A stretch of 64,000 nt of DNA, taken from NCBI RefSeq assembly GCF_008630915.1, contig NZ_CP043909.1, forward strand, positions 868,001 through 932,000, given 5' to 3'. The stretch is from Acinetobacter suaedae. GTDB lineage: Bacteria > Pseudomonadota > Gammaproteobacteria > Pseudomonadales > Moraxellaceae. The notes under the pieces were generated by a model that had not been told where the DNA came from, did no database searches, and saw nothing but the letters and a program-made list of their open reading frames with translations. Shown piece after piece: positions 49,123 through 58,024 of the stretch (position 1 is the stretch's first letter; every line of letters starts with the position of its first letter). The translations under genes were made by a program, and so were the position numbers.

Positions 49123-49194
49123 ATTGCTATAAAGGTTATATTGGATCGCAACCGTCTAAATTGAAACAAAATAAGACATATTTCATAGAGATAG

Positions 49195-49225
49195 GGCTTG
49201 AGCCATTGGGTTCAAGCCTTTATTA
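49195..49225 (+). terminator. Terminator of the RND permease gene
   Basis: Stem ggcttga/tcaagcc with inner CC/GG pairs around attg, followed by a short T-rich tract. Confidence 0.6.
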
Positions 49226-49331
49226 TTCATGCGCCGTATAAACGGTTCAATTGAGAGTTTATCTAAAAAATGGACACACAGAGTTGTAGGTCTCGATCAA
49301 GTACTTACTACCTTAAATATTCCCCAAATAC

Positions 49332-49395
49332 GCTAGGTTTTTACGCGCACGTTTAATCATGTATGCGACCTAGCCGAATGTGTTTGGGCTAGGAG
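49332..49395 (+). promoter_or_regulatory. Switch-like leader of mgtE with two exclusive hairpins
   Basis: GCTAGGT (49332-49338) can pair with ACCTAGC (49368-49374). The same segment, as CCTAGCC (49369-49375), can instead pair with GGCTAGG (49387-49393), which overlaps the AGGAG ribosome site (49391-49395). The two states would expose or hide the site. No known Mg riboswitch consensus is seen. Confidence 0.6.
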
Positions 49396-49401
49396 ATTCG
49401 C

Positions 49402-50739
49402 ATGTCAAGAAATGAATTAATCACACTACTCAACGAAACTGTTGCAAACCATCATATCGATCAAGCACTCGCATTACTCAAGGGTGTTCCTTCAGCTGAC
49501 TTAGCAGAATTATTACAACAAATGACTCCAAGCTATGCGGCCTATTTACTTGAGCATTTACCGCAACGTGCTTATATCTTTGCTGAGTTTCCAGCAAAAC
49601 AGCAAATGCTGATTGCACAGGAAATGCCACGTCAAGTACTGGCGAAGATTGTAAGTGAAATGCCATCAGATGATCGCGCTGATCTTTTTAAGCGCTTAGA
49701 CCCGAGTGAGCAGGAAACTCTATTACCCGCATTAGCCCAAGCCGAAAGAGAGGATATCCGCCGTCTTGCTGATTATGTCGAAGGCACAGCGGGTGCGATC
49801 ATGTCTTCGGATTATGTGACGCTAAAACCCGAATTTACTGTTGCTCAAGCAATAGAGGCATTACGTAAGGATGCTCCAGACGCAGAAACGATTTATCAAG
49901 CCTATATTATTGATGAACAACGACATTTGATCGGTGTTGTGTCTTTGCGTGAACTGGTTTTGGCACAACCAGAAACACGAGTTGCACAATTGATGGTACG
50001 TGATGTGATTAGTGCGCGCGTTGATGACGATCAAGATCATATTGCCAAAATTATGGCACGTTATGATTTACTTGCTTTACCGATTGTGGATGTACAACAA
50101 GCTTTAGTGGGGATTATTACTTACGATGATGCTATGGATGTTGCCAGTGAAGAAGCAACAGAAGATTTCTTAAAAGTAGGGGCTGTCAACGCAACCACTA
50201 AATTAAGTATTAAGTCAGCACCTATCTTACAGTTATATCAGAAACGTGTTTTTTGGCTGGTTTTTTTAGTATTTGGCAGTCTGTTATCGGGTATTGGAAT
50301 CGCACATTATGAAGATGTGATTGCGCAACATCTTGTTTTAGTATTTTTCTTACCACTTTTAGTTGGGAGTGGGGGAAATGCAGGATCTCAGTCATCAACA
50401 TTAATGGTGCGAGCATTGGCAACGGGCGATGTGCAATTTAGAGATTGGTTTTATTTGTTAGGGCGTGAAAGTTTAGTCGCGTTATGCTTAGGTGGAACGA
50501 TGGCAATTGCTGTTTCACTCCTTGGTTATGTACGTGGTGATGCATTAGTTGCATTGGTTTTGGCATTTAGTATGGTTGGAATCGTACTCATGGGATGCTT
50601 GATTGGTATGAGTCTGCCTTTTATTTTAAATCGATTTGGTTTTGACCCTGCCAGCGCATCTGCGCCTTTGGTTACTTCGATTTGTGATGCAATGGGGGTA
50701 CTGATCTATCTCTTTATTGCATCGATGATTTTGTTCTAA
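49402..50739 (+). CDS. mgtE: Magnesium transporter MgtE
   Basis: 445 residues. The N-domain of MgtE superhelix repeats (about 20-125), two CBS domains (about 130-255; SSDYVTLKPEFTVAQAIE, VMVRDV-like region) and five membrane helices (from about 275) are all present. GSGGNAGSQSSTLMVRALATG is the pore-lining signature. MgtE is a gated Mg2+ channel, closed by Mg2+ binding to the CBS domains. The CBS part can also bind Co or Mn in some members. The leader suggests control of translation. Confidence 0.97.
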   Translation: MSRNELITLLNETVANHHIDQALALLKGVPSADLAELLQQMTPSYAAYLLEHLPQRAYIFAEFPAKQQMLIAQEMPRQVLAKIVSEMPSDDRADLFKRLDPSEQETLLPALAQAEREDIRRLADYVEGTAGAIMSSDYVTLKPEFTVAQAIEALRKDAPDAETIYQAYIIDEQRHLIGVVSLRELVLAQPETRVAQLMVRDVISARVDDDQDHIAKIMARYDLLALPIVDVQQALVGIITYDDAMDVASEEATEDFLKVGAVNATTKLSIKSAPILQLYQKRVFWLVFLVFGSLLSGIGIAHYEDVIAQHLVLVFFLPLLVGSGGNAGSQSSTLMVRALATGDVQFRDWFYLLGRESLVALCLGGTMAIAVSLLGYVRGDALVALVLAFSMVGIVLMGCLIGMSLPFILNRFGFDPASASAPLVTSICDAMGVLIYLFIASMILF

Positions 50740-50815
50740 TCAAAGAACAAAATATACCTAAAAAATTGTTATGCTAATTCATCATCAATTCAATTATGTA
50801 TCTTAGGCTGACTGA

Positions 50816-51394
50816 ATGACCCAACAAAAAAAACTAACGCAACAGCAGGCGATTGCAGTAGAGCGTGATTTAGCAAAATTTGCCAACACCATGGATAGTT
50901 TGGTACGTATTCCATTTACCAAACAAGGGGTGGGGGCCGATGCGGCACTGAGTACCATTCCCTTTGCAGGTGATGTTGCAGGATTCATTTTAACGTTATA
51001 TGCATTTAAAAAAGCCAGAGAGGTTGGTGTTCCACAACATAAATTGAATGGGGTGGTGAAACTGGCAATTTTGGATATGCTCGTTGGTTTTGTTCCAATT
51101 GTCGGGACAATATTTGATGTATTTATTCGCCCCAGCCGCAAGACGTTGGATATTGTACATGATCATATTCGTGAAGAATATCAGGTACGTAGTGATATCC
51201 ACGTAGTACATCCATTTTTACATGAAGCGTTAGAACAAAAGCAAAAAACTTCAGCATTTTGGCGTAACCCTATTGTGAGTTGGATCTGGTTGCGGATACC
51301 TGATTTATTGGGAATAGCCATTCTGGTTTTATTGGTTATGGCTGTATGGGCTGGATTTAGTTTTCTATGGCAATGGTATCAGTCCTTTAATTGA
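50816..51394 (+). CDS. DUF4112 membrane protein
   Basis: 192 residues. The DUF4112 core reads LVRIPFTKQGVGADAALSTIPF followed by GDVAGFILTLYAFKKAREVGVP and DMLVGFVPIVGTIFDVFIRPS. A C-terminal helix (about 160-185) crosses the membrane. Function is unknown in the family. It is lone and followed by a terminator shared with htpX. Confidence 0.88.
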   Translation: MTQQKKLTQQQAIAVERDLAKFANTMDSLVRIPFTKQGVGADAALSTIPFAGDVAGFILTLYAFKKAREVGVPQHKLNGVVKLAILDMLVGFVPIVGTIFDVFIRPSRKTLDIVHDHIREEYQVRSDIHVVHPFLHEALEQKQKTSAFWRNPIVSWIWLRIPDLLGIAILVLLVMAVWAGFSFLWQWYQSFN

Positions 51395-51408
51395 GCGAGA
51401 TATTCATA

Positions 51409-51441
51409 AAAACAAAGCCTCCATATTGGAGGCTTTGTTTT
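51409..51441. terminator. Bidirectional terminator between DUF4112 gene and htpX
   Basis: A perfect 15-bp stem (51409-51423 with 51427-51441) with A and T runs at its base. Confidence 0.92.
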
Positions 51442-51454
51442 GAATCTGTTTGAT

Positions 51455-52360
51455 TTAGTGAACATTCAATTGTTTGAGCGCAGCAACACGTTGCTCGATG
51501 CTTGGGTGAGTTTGGAATAAAGCAGCTAAGCTAAAGCCTTGTTCCTTACCTTCCGTAATTGCAAATGCTTTCATTTCTTTTGGCATTTGATCCGGCATTT
51601 CTGACTCAGCTTGTAAGCGAAGTAGTGCAGAAATCATGGCATCTTTACCTGCTAAACGAGCACCAGCTTCATCTGCACGATATTCACGTTGACGAGAGAA
51701 CCACATTACGATTGTGGATGCTAAAATACCAAACACAATATCTAATACGATGGTAATGGCGAAATAAGCAAGACCAGGTGCTTCCCCATCTTCACGACCA
51801 AAGACGTTGCGGTCGATAAAGTCACCTGCTACACGTGCAAAGAACATAACGAAGGCATTGACTACACCTTGAATCAAGGCAAGTGTAACCATGTCACCAT
51901 TCGCAACGTGTCCGATTTCGTGTGCAAGTACGGCACGAAGTTCATCTTTGTTCATGCGTTCTAATAGACCTGTCGAAACAGCTACCAGTGCGTCATTTTT
52001 ATTCCAACCAGTTGCAAATGCATTTGATTGATAAGATGGGAAGATCCCCACTTCAGGCATTTTAATACCTGCACGTTGAGATAATTGAGAAACTTCTTGC
52101 AACAACCACGCTTCAGCCTGATTACGAGGTGCATTCGGGTCGATTAATTCAGTCCCAGTGGTTTTTTTAGCCATCCACTTTGACATGAAGAGGGAAATAA
52201 AAGAACCCACCATACCAAAGACAAAACAGAAGACTAATAGGTTGCCTAGATTTAAGCCACCCGCACTACGGTAACTACCGACACCGAAGAGTGACAAAAT
52301 AATGCCAGCTACAACCAGTACCGCGAGGTTGGTTAGCAAGAACAAACCAATCCGCATCAT
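51455..52360 (-). CDS. htpX: Membrane zinc protease HtpX
   Basis: 301 residues. Four hydrophobic helices (two N-terminal, two around 155-215) and the M48 zinc site [13 protein letters not shown] are present; the third ligand lies in [14 protein letters not shown]. HtpX degrades misfolded inner-membrane proteins, overlapping with FtsH, which is also in this window. It is lone on the minus strand. Confidence 0.97.
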   Translation of the reverse strand: MMRIGLFLLTNLAVLVVAGIILSLFGVGSYRSAGGLNLGNLLVFCFVFGMVGSFISLFMSKWMAKKTTGTELIDPNAPRNQAEAWLLQEVSQLSQRAGIKMPEVGIFPSYQSNAFATGWNKNDALVAVSTGLLERMNKDELRAVLAHEIGHVANGDMVTLALIQGVVNAFVMFFARVAGDFIDRNVFGREDGEAPGLAYFAITIVLDIVFGILASTIVMWFSRQREYRADEAGARLAGKDAMISALLRLQAESEMPDQMPKEMKAFAITEGKEQGFSLAALFQTHPSIEQRVAALKQLNVH

Positions 52361-52577
52361 TGAGAAAACCCTCTTATAAAGAAAAAGTGATCTGATTTAT
52401 AAATATAAATCATCCCCATAATATGCAGGTTGAACCCTAAAAATTCAAGAAAAAAATGGATGGAATTGTATTTCAGTATTAAAACGATGAATGAATGAAG
52501 AAACAACAACTTAAAATCATTTTAATATAGCAAATAAGTACATATTATGAAGATGTATCGTTGTTTTAATGTACAGT

Positions 52578-53438
52578 TTAATCACTCAATCGTATGTGTG
52601 CAGATGCGGAAGCATTTGCAGTTGAATAGGTGCCTGCAGGTGCATCTGTAAATGTTCCGTCTGCCAGTGTAATAATTTGGCGGTTATACTGTTTTTTGGG
52701 TGGACTGCTAGTAGATAGATTACTTGGTAAGTCTGCATTTGAATAACTGGCGGGTTGTGCCATAAGCTCATTGTTCATCGTCACATTGCCTAGACCAGAA
52801 GCATACAAGTTTTGATAACGGCTGGTTACGCGACGTACATAATCTTGCGTTTCACGGAAAGGTGGAATACCACCATACTTATCGACATTACCTTCGCCTG
52901 CATTATAGCCAGCCAATGCGAGTTCAGTATTGCCATTAAAACGTTTTAGCAACCAACTTAAATAGCGAGCACCAGCAAAAATATTTTGTTGTGGGTCATA
53001 TGCATCACTCACATTAAAACGTCGAGCGGTCGCGGGCATTAATTGCATTAAACCCTGTGCACCAACAGGGGAGCGGGCACGAACATTAAATCCAGATTCA
53101 GTATGCATGACTGCTTTAATTAATCCTTCAGATACGCCGTGTTGTTGCGCTGCTTGTTTGATGAGGTGATCAAAAGCATTTCTGTTACGACTATAGCTGG
53201 GAAGCACAGAGGCCTCTGTTTTACCCCAATTGCTATAGGTGTGAATATTACTATCAGGATAATAAGTCGCTTTAACGACTTTTAAATGGCTATATTCCGC
53301 TTTCTTCTTGTTGGTGAGTAAGGTTGTGCCGTTAGTATCTTTGAATTGATAAATGGTCTGCCCCGCATGAACATGTGCAGAGTTATAAAAAAAACCGATT
53401 ATTCCCAAACAGAAGGTCATCAAATACGTTTTTTTGTT
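52578..53438 (-). CDS. Lytic transglycosylase (SLT) with DUF4124 domain
   Basis: 286 residues from the ATG at 53438, which starts a Sec signal peptide (MNKKTYLMTFCLGIIG, probable cut after HAG); a GTG at 53456 is the alternative. A DUF4124-type N-domain (TIYQFKDTNGTTLLTNKKK) precedes the SLT domain: catalytic Glu in HTESGFN, then VGAQGLMQLMPATARRF and LALAGYNAGEGNVD. It cleaves peptidoglycan to 1,6-anhydro-muropeptides. The tail is Ser/Ala-rich and probably disordered. Confidence 0.93.
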   Translation of the reverse strand, partial: NKKTYLMTFCLGIIGFFYNSAHVHAGQTIYQFKDTNGTTLLTNKKKAEYSHLKVVKATYYPDSNIHTYSNWGKTEASVLPSYSRNRNAFDHLIKQAAQQHGVSEGLIKAVMHTESGFNVRARSPVGAQGLMQLMPATARRFNVSDAYDPQQNIFAGARYLSWLLKRFNGNTELALAGYNAGEGNVDKYGGIPPFRETQDYVRRVTSRYQNLYASGLGNVTMNNELMAQPASYSNADLPSNLSTSSPPKKQYNRQIITLADGTFTDAPAGTYSTANASASAHIRLSD

Positions 53439-53456
53439 CATCGTTATAATATTCAC

Positions 53457-53936
53457 AATGGATGAGCTTTAATTCCTTAGCGCAGTGTAACAAAAAAATG
53501 CAAAAAATGGAGTTTTGCTACAATTTTTTTATTTTTACTGTCTAACAAAAAATCAAGTCATTTTGTTCGAATGTTCAGCAAAAAAAAATTTAATTTTTTT
53601 TTAAAAATGAAGTATTGACTTATATAAGTGATTGATTATTAATGATTAAAATAAGTGGTTAAAAAATGATCAATTTGATCAAAAGCCTTATTATCTGATT
53701 AAAACAGTTTGTCAATAGCTAAGAAATCCACAATTTTATCCACAGTTTTTGTGGAAAACTGTGGAAAAGTTTGAAATATAAGCAATCTAGGCAATTTAAA
53801 CATTTTTTGATCAGAATTTTATCAGTATGAAATCTGAATATGACGATAGAAAGAAATTGAAAAATTCTTTTGGTGCGGTTTTTTTCGAATTCGGATAAAA
53901 TCTCGCAGTGTTTTTGTTTATGAGTTAATCACGTCT
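53457..53936. other. 480-bp AT-rich gap with DnaA-box-like cluster
   Basis: No gene. Around 53726-53768 it holds one exact DnaA box TTATCCACA (53736-53744) and neighbours with TCCACA or its inverse (aaatccaca, gtggaaaa, tgtggaaa) within about 45 bases. The rest is poly-A/T. Confidence 0.6.
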
Positions 53937-54842
53937 ATGTACGCGCCAGTGGAGTCCAACCAAGGATTTAATTTCAAGCCAGAACTTCCAACCAGTTCGG
54001 CCTATTATCGCCTGTTGAAAAAACTGCGTCGCCAAGTGGGGCATGCAATCCGTGATTATAAAATGATCGAAGATGGCGATAAGGTCATGGTGTGTGTGTC
54101 TGGTGGTAAAGACAGCTATACCTTGCTTGATATTTTGTTGCAGTTTAAACGTATTGCGCCAATTAATTTTGACATTGTCGCGGTCAATCTTGACCAGAAA
54201 CAACCAGGTTTCCCAGAAGATGTCTTACCGCGTTATATGGAAGAAAATAATATTCCATATTACATTTTGGAAAAAGATACTTATACCATTACCAAACGTT
54301 TAACACCTGAAGGTAAAACCTATTGTGCGGTCTGTTCTCGTTTGCGTCGTGGTTCATTATATGGTTTTGCACAAGAGATTGGCGCAACAAAAGTCGCATT
54401 AGGTCACCATCGTGATGACATCATGGCGACATTTTTCTTAAATTTATTCCATGGTGGAAGTTTAAAGGCAATGCCGCCAAAATTGCTTTCATCAGATAAA
54501 AAGAATATTTTGATTCGTCCTTTGGCATATGTCGAAGAAAAGGACATTATCAAATATGCAGATTTACGGAAATTCCCAATTATTCCTTGTAATCTGTGTG
54601 GTTCTCAAGAAAACTTACAACGTGCGATCATTAATGACATGTTGCGTGAATGGGATAAACAATATCCAAAACGTTTACATAGTATTTTTGGCGCTTTACA
54701 AAATGTATCACCATCACAATTGGCTGATCGTGAATTATTTGATTTTGAAGCGTTAGATGGACAGCGTGAGTTTGACTTAAAAGATCCTGAAGAACTTAAA
54801 AATCGTTTAGATGTGGTTAATTTAAGTTTTGCAGCGGATTAA
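53937..54842 (+). CDS. ttcA: tRNA 2-thiocytidine synthase TtcA
   Basis: 301 residues. The PP-loop [10 protein letters not shown] (about 55-64) activates the tRNA with ATP. Cys130 and Cys133 (YCAVC), and Cys218 or Cys221 (PCNLC), fit the iron-sulphur ligands of the family. It makes s2C32 in tRNAs. It ends at a clear terminator. Confidence 0.97.
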   Translation: MYAPVESNQGFNFKPELPTSSAYYRLLKKLRRQVGHAIRDYKMIEDGDKVMVCVSGGKDSYTLLDILLQFKRIAPINFDIVAVNLDQKQPGFPEDVLPRYMEENNIPYYILEKDTYTITKRLTPEGKTYCAVCSRLRRGSLYGFAQEIGATKVALGHHRDDIMATFFLNLFHGGSLKAMPPKLLSSDKKNILIRPLAYVEEKDIIKYADLRKFPIIPCNLCGSQENLQRAIINDMLREWDKQYPKRLHSIFGALQNVSPSQLADRELFDFEALDGQREFDLKDPEELKNRLDVVNLSFAAD

Positions 54843-54857
54843 AATGTAAAAATTTTT

Positions 54858-54888
54858 AAAAGGCACTTTGTTAAGTGCCTTTTCTTTA
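54858..54888 (+). terminator. Terminator of ttcA
   Basis: Stem aaaaggcactt/aagtgcctttt, loop tgtt, T-rich tail. Confidence 0.9.
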
Positions 54889-55038
54889 TAATTTTTTAAA
54901 AAATTGAATCCTACGTACAAAAAGTCATAGCCTAAAATAAAATTTACGTGCTATAACATGGCACGAGCAAATTGCTTCATGTGATGTTGTCTGGATAGAT
55001 GACACAAGAAATTGAACAAATACATTTGAGGAATAATC

Positions 55039-55422
55039 ATGGCTGCATTTTTAACTGATGATTGGTTTGCAACAGTTGATAAACTTACTGCTGAAGCAGG
55101 TGATTTAAACTTACCACCAGCGCTTGCGAATTTAGCGATTAACTTAGTTGTAACAGATGCAGCTGGTAATACTGAGCTAGCTTTAGATGCAGGTAAAATC
55201 CAAAAAGGTTTATCTTCAAATGCTAAAACAACTTTAAATATGGATGCTGAAACTTTACGTAAAGTATTCTTAGAGTTTGACATGGCTGCTGCAATGCAAG
55301 CATTCATGACAGGTAAAATCAAAGTCCAAGGTGATATGTCTCAATTGATGGCATTACAAACAGCCAAGCCGAGCCAAGAACAAAAAGATTTATTTAAAAG
55401 AGTTCTTGAGCAAACAGCTTAA
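55039..55422 (+). CDS. SCP2 sterol-transfer domain protein
   Basis: 127 residues with the small SCP2 fold: NLVVTDAAGNTELALDAG, TTLNMDAETLRKVFLEFD and AFMTGKIKVQGDMSQLMAL. Proteins of this size bind lipids or acyl chains; no partner domain is attached. AGGAA precedes the ATG. The ligand is unknown. Confidence 0.92.
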   Translation: MAAFLTDDWFATVDKLTAEAGDLNLPPALANLAINLVVTDAAGNTELALDAGKIQKGLSSNAKTTLNMDAETLRKVFLEFDMAAAMQAFMTGKIKVQGDMSQLMALQTAKPSQEQKDLFKRVLEQTA

Positions 55423-55433
55423 GTGATCATCAG

Positions 55434-55464
55434 AAAAAAGCTTACCAGTTGGTAAGCTTTTTTT
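55434..55464. terminator. Bidirectional terminator after the SCP2 gene
   Basis: A 13-bp stem aaaaaagcttacc/ggtaagctttttt, shared with the converging transglycosylase gene. Confidence 0.92.
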
Positions 55465-55467
55465 GCT

Positions 55468-56577
55468 TTAGACATTGATCAAATTGCTGGTCTTGATATG
55501 TTCTAAGTAAGTGCGGATACGTTTTACATATTGTACAGCTTGTTTGTAACGACCATTTCGAGCTTGGTTACGTTGTAAATAATCATACAAGTTCACCCAT
55601 TGGTTAGGATCTTTACCTTGGGCTTGGATGCGCTTTTGAATCTGGCCAACGGCGCCTGGTCCCATATTATATGCCACGAGAGCATACCAATTACGATCAG
55701 GATAAGGAACATGAGCAAATTGATCTAACATCAAATCATAATACTTTGCTCCACCTTGGATGCTTTGTTCTGGATCCGTACGATTAGTAACACCCATTGC
55801 TTTCGCTGTGTTATTGGTGAGCATCATAATTCCACGAACGCCTGTTGGTGAAACAGAGGTTGGTTTTAAATAAGATTCTTGATAACCAATAGCAGCCAAT
55901 AAATGCCAGTCCAGATTGTATTTAGAAGCACTCTGCTTAAAGCTTGCTTTATAGATCGGTAAACGTTGATTTAAGTCTTTTTGAATTGTTGACCATGATT
56001 CAGGCTTAACTACATTACGATTATAAAAAGAAGCAAGTTGTTGAGTCGTACCGAGCTGTTTACTTTGGCACACAAAACCACTGGCAGTGAGTGTTAAAGG
56101 ATCATCAGCTTGCTTAAATACCCAATTTAATTGGGGATTTAAACCATTATTACTTAAACTTGCTTGATCGCCACAACTTGCTGAGAATGAAACTAATTGT
56201 TTCTTTTCAATATCTGCAATTGTTGACGTTGTCATTGCGAAATTGGCTTTGCCCTGTGCAATCCATTTCAATGCAGTTGCATTGTCTGGGACTGTTTTAA
56301 AATCAAGTTTTACATTTAAGTTTTGTGCATAGTTACGTGCCAAATCGTAACCGAAGCCATGTAAAAATTGATCTTCTTTAAATACGATGCTTGGGTTTTC
56401 AACAGCAACTACAGTTAAAACATTTTTTGCTACAACAGTATTATACTGATGTGATTTCTCTGCGCTTAAGCTATTAAATGGAATAATTACAATCCCTAGA
56501 GCTAAAGCTTGAAACGGAAGTTTGGAAGATAAAGAGTTAAGGCAAAGCCTAGACCCAGAACTTGAATTACTGTGCAT
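55468..56577 (-). CDS. MltF-like lytic transglycosylase with binding-protein domain
   Basis: 369 residues. A signal peptide (LALGIVIIPFNSLSA) precedes a short SBP_bac_3-like domain (VLTVVAVENPSIVFKEDQF, GYDLARNYAQNLNVKLDF, GKANFAMTTSTI). The SLT domain has catalytic Glu in GYQESYLKPTSV, then GVRGIMMLTNNTAKAMGV and YNMGPGAVGQI. This is shorter than MltF (about 480-520), mainly through a reduced binding-protein half. It cleaves peptidoglycan; the binding domain may sense muropeptides. Confidence 0.88.
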   Translation of the reverse strand: MHSNSSSGSRLCLNSLSSKLPFQALALGIVIIPFNSLSAEKSHQYNTVVAKNVLTVVAVENPSIVFKEDQFLHGFGYDLARNYAQNLNVKLDFKTVPDNATALKWIAQGKANFAMTTSTIADIEKKQLVSFSASCGDQASLSNNGLNPQLNWVFKQADDPLTLTASGFVCQSKQLGTTQQLASFYNRNVVKPESWSTIQKDLNQRLPIYKASFKQSASKYNLDWHLLAAIGYQESYLKPTSVSPTGVRGIMMLTNNTAKAMGVTNRTDPEQSIQGGAKYYDLMLDQFAHVPYPDRNWYALVAYNMGPGAVGQIQKRIQAQGKDPNQWVNLYDYLQRNQARNGRYKQAVQYVKRIRTYLEHIKTSNLINV

Positions 56578-56952
56578 GTTGTCTCCGCTACAGGTAATTT
56601 ATGCCCTAAAAGTTCAGCAAAATACTGCCTTAACTTTTAAAAGTTGATAAATTCAATAAGGGTGGGCAAGTCATGACGTCATTCAAAATGACATTGGGTT
56701 AATCGGGAAAATGATGCAGATGTTACACATCATTCACAAAGTGTATAAAAAATAAACAAAAATCTAACTTAGGGGCGCATAATAAGCGTCAAAAAACAGA
56801 TTGTCAAATTTTGAGCAATAAAATAATGATAAATACATCACAAACGCATGATTTAAAAAAAGAATAAAATTTATACACTTTAGTGATGGTGAAATAAGGA
56901 ATACAATGCAAAAACTTGTAAACAGATTGTTATCTTCACGTATTTTCAACTT

Positions 56953-57441
56953 ATGAAATCAAATTTAATTACCCGTACGGGCCATGATTTATTGGTCGCA
57001 GAACTAAAGAGACTCTGGCATGATGAACGCCCCGAAATCACTAAAAAAGTGAACTGGGCGGCGAGCTTAGGTGATCGTTCTGAGAACGCTGATTATCAAT
57101 ACAACAAACAATTGCTCAGGAAAATTGATCGACGAGTACGCTATCTTGGTAAACGTTTAGAAGAGTTAAAAATTGTAGACTATGTACCTGAGCAAGAGGG
57201 AAAAGTTTACTTTGGGGCTTGGGTTGAGATTGAAAATGAAGAGGGAGAACAAAAAATCTTAAGAATAGTCGGTGTTGATGAGATTTATGATCATCATCCC
57301 CAGCATATTTCAATCGAGTCACCCATGGCTCGTGCATTATTAAGTAAACAAGTTGATGATGAGGTTGAAGTGCATACACCTTTAGGAAAAAAGGTTTGGT
57401 ATATCAACTCAATTCGCTATAAGAAAGCTGAAAATCCATAA
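56953..57441 (+). CDS. greB: Transcription elongation factor GreB
   Basis: 162 residues. The coiled coil (NLITRTGHDLLVAELKRLWHDERPEITKK, in parts LGDRSENADYQY) carries the acidic tip, and ISIESPMARALLSK the C-terminal domain. The basic-patch-rich N-terminus and SENADYQYNKQLLR favour GreB over GreA. It complements the GreA at 25004. The tRNA-Ser gene follows. Confidence 0.95.
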   Translation: MKSNLITRTGHDLLVAELKRLWHDERPEITKKVNWAASLGDRSENADYQYNKQLLRKIDRRVRYLGKRLEELKIVDYVPEQEGKVYFGAWVEIENEEGEQKILRIVGVDEIYDHHPQHISIESPMARALLSKQVDDEVEVHTPLGKKVWYINSIRYKKAENP

Positions 57442-57498
57442 AAATTCAGTTTGTTGAGTTTATTTTGAGCATTCAGTGCGTGAATTTGAATAAAATAT

Positions 57499-57527
57499 TT
57501 GCCAACTTGCACTTTTATTTATATGAT
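57499..57527 (+). promoter_or_regulatory. Promoter of the tRNA-Ser gene
   Basis: TTGCCA (57499-57504), 17 bases, then TATGAT (57522-57527), about ten bases before the tRNA 5' end. Confidence 0.8.
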
Positions 57528-57537
57528 AGCCGCCATT

Positions 57538-57627
57538 GGAAGCGTGGCAGAGCGGTTTAATGCACCGGTCTTGAAAACCGACGAGGGTGTGAGTCCTCCG
57601 TGAGTTCGAATCTCACCGCTTCCGCCA
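57538..57627 (+). tRNA. tRNA-Ser (anticodon UGA)
   Basis: 90 bases with CCA encoded. The acceptor GGAAGCG pairs with CGCTTCC, the anticodon loop is cttgaaa, a long variable arm marks the serine type, and the T-loop is gttcgaatc. It is a possible integration target, but no integrase lies beside it. Confidence 0.97.
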
Positions 57628-57634
57628 AATATCG

Positions 57635-57670
57635 AAATAAGCTCTTGTTATTACAAGGGCTTATTTTTTT
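57635..57670 (+). terminator. Terminator of the tRNA-Ser gene
   Basis: A 14-bp stem (57635-57648 with 57653-57666, one G-T pair) around tatt, then T-run. Confidence 0.93.
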
Positions 57671-58024
57671 CATTATCAATAATTTGATAAGCGATCAAAG
57701 TTTTAAGTCAAAGAAAATAAATATATTAATCAAATGAATGAAATAGAAATTTTTCTGATTTTATACGGATTTTTATCTAGAAAATTATCTTCTTTATCTA
57801 ACATCTACACCACTGACCAACATCAAAAATATGCATTATTTGCATGAAATATTTAATTTTTGCATTGTCGTTTTTTTTCAAAAGCAGTAACACTTGCCAC
57901 TGCTAATTGTAGCGTCAGAGGTTTCCTGTCTTCAAAAAGACATTGAGCCGATGAAGTCAATTTGGCATGGAATTTCAAGGTGAATAGCTTAACTGCAAAG
58001 TGCAATAGGGAAGGAATAATTATT
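57671..58024. other. Upstream region of the aspartate/dicarboxylate transporter
   Basis: 354 bases without a gene. It carries the 57831-57845 dyad and a further TGCAT half-site at 57860. Nothing else is recognised. Confidence 0.6.
57831..57845. promoter_or_regulatory. LysR-type operator, site 1
   Basis: ATGCA-N5-TGCAT dyad with a T-N11-A core, 180 bases upstream of the transporter start. The same dyad occurs at 60410. Confidence 0.7.

Noticed and set aside
53726..53768. Replication origin
   Set aside because: DnaA-box-like sites are present, but dnaA, dnaN, gyrB and other origin neighbours are absent.
57538..57627. Prophage or island attachment at tRNA-Ser
   Set aside because: No integrase, no repeated tRNA 3' end and no phage genes nearby.
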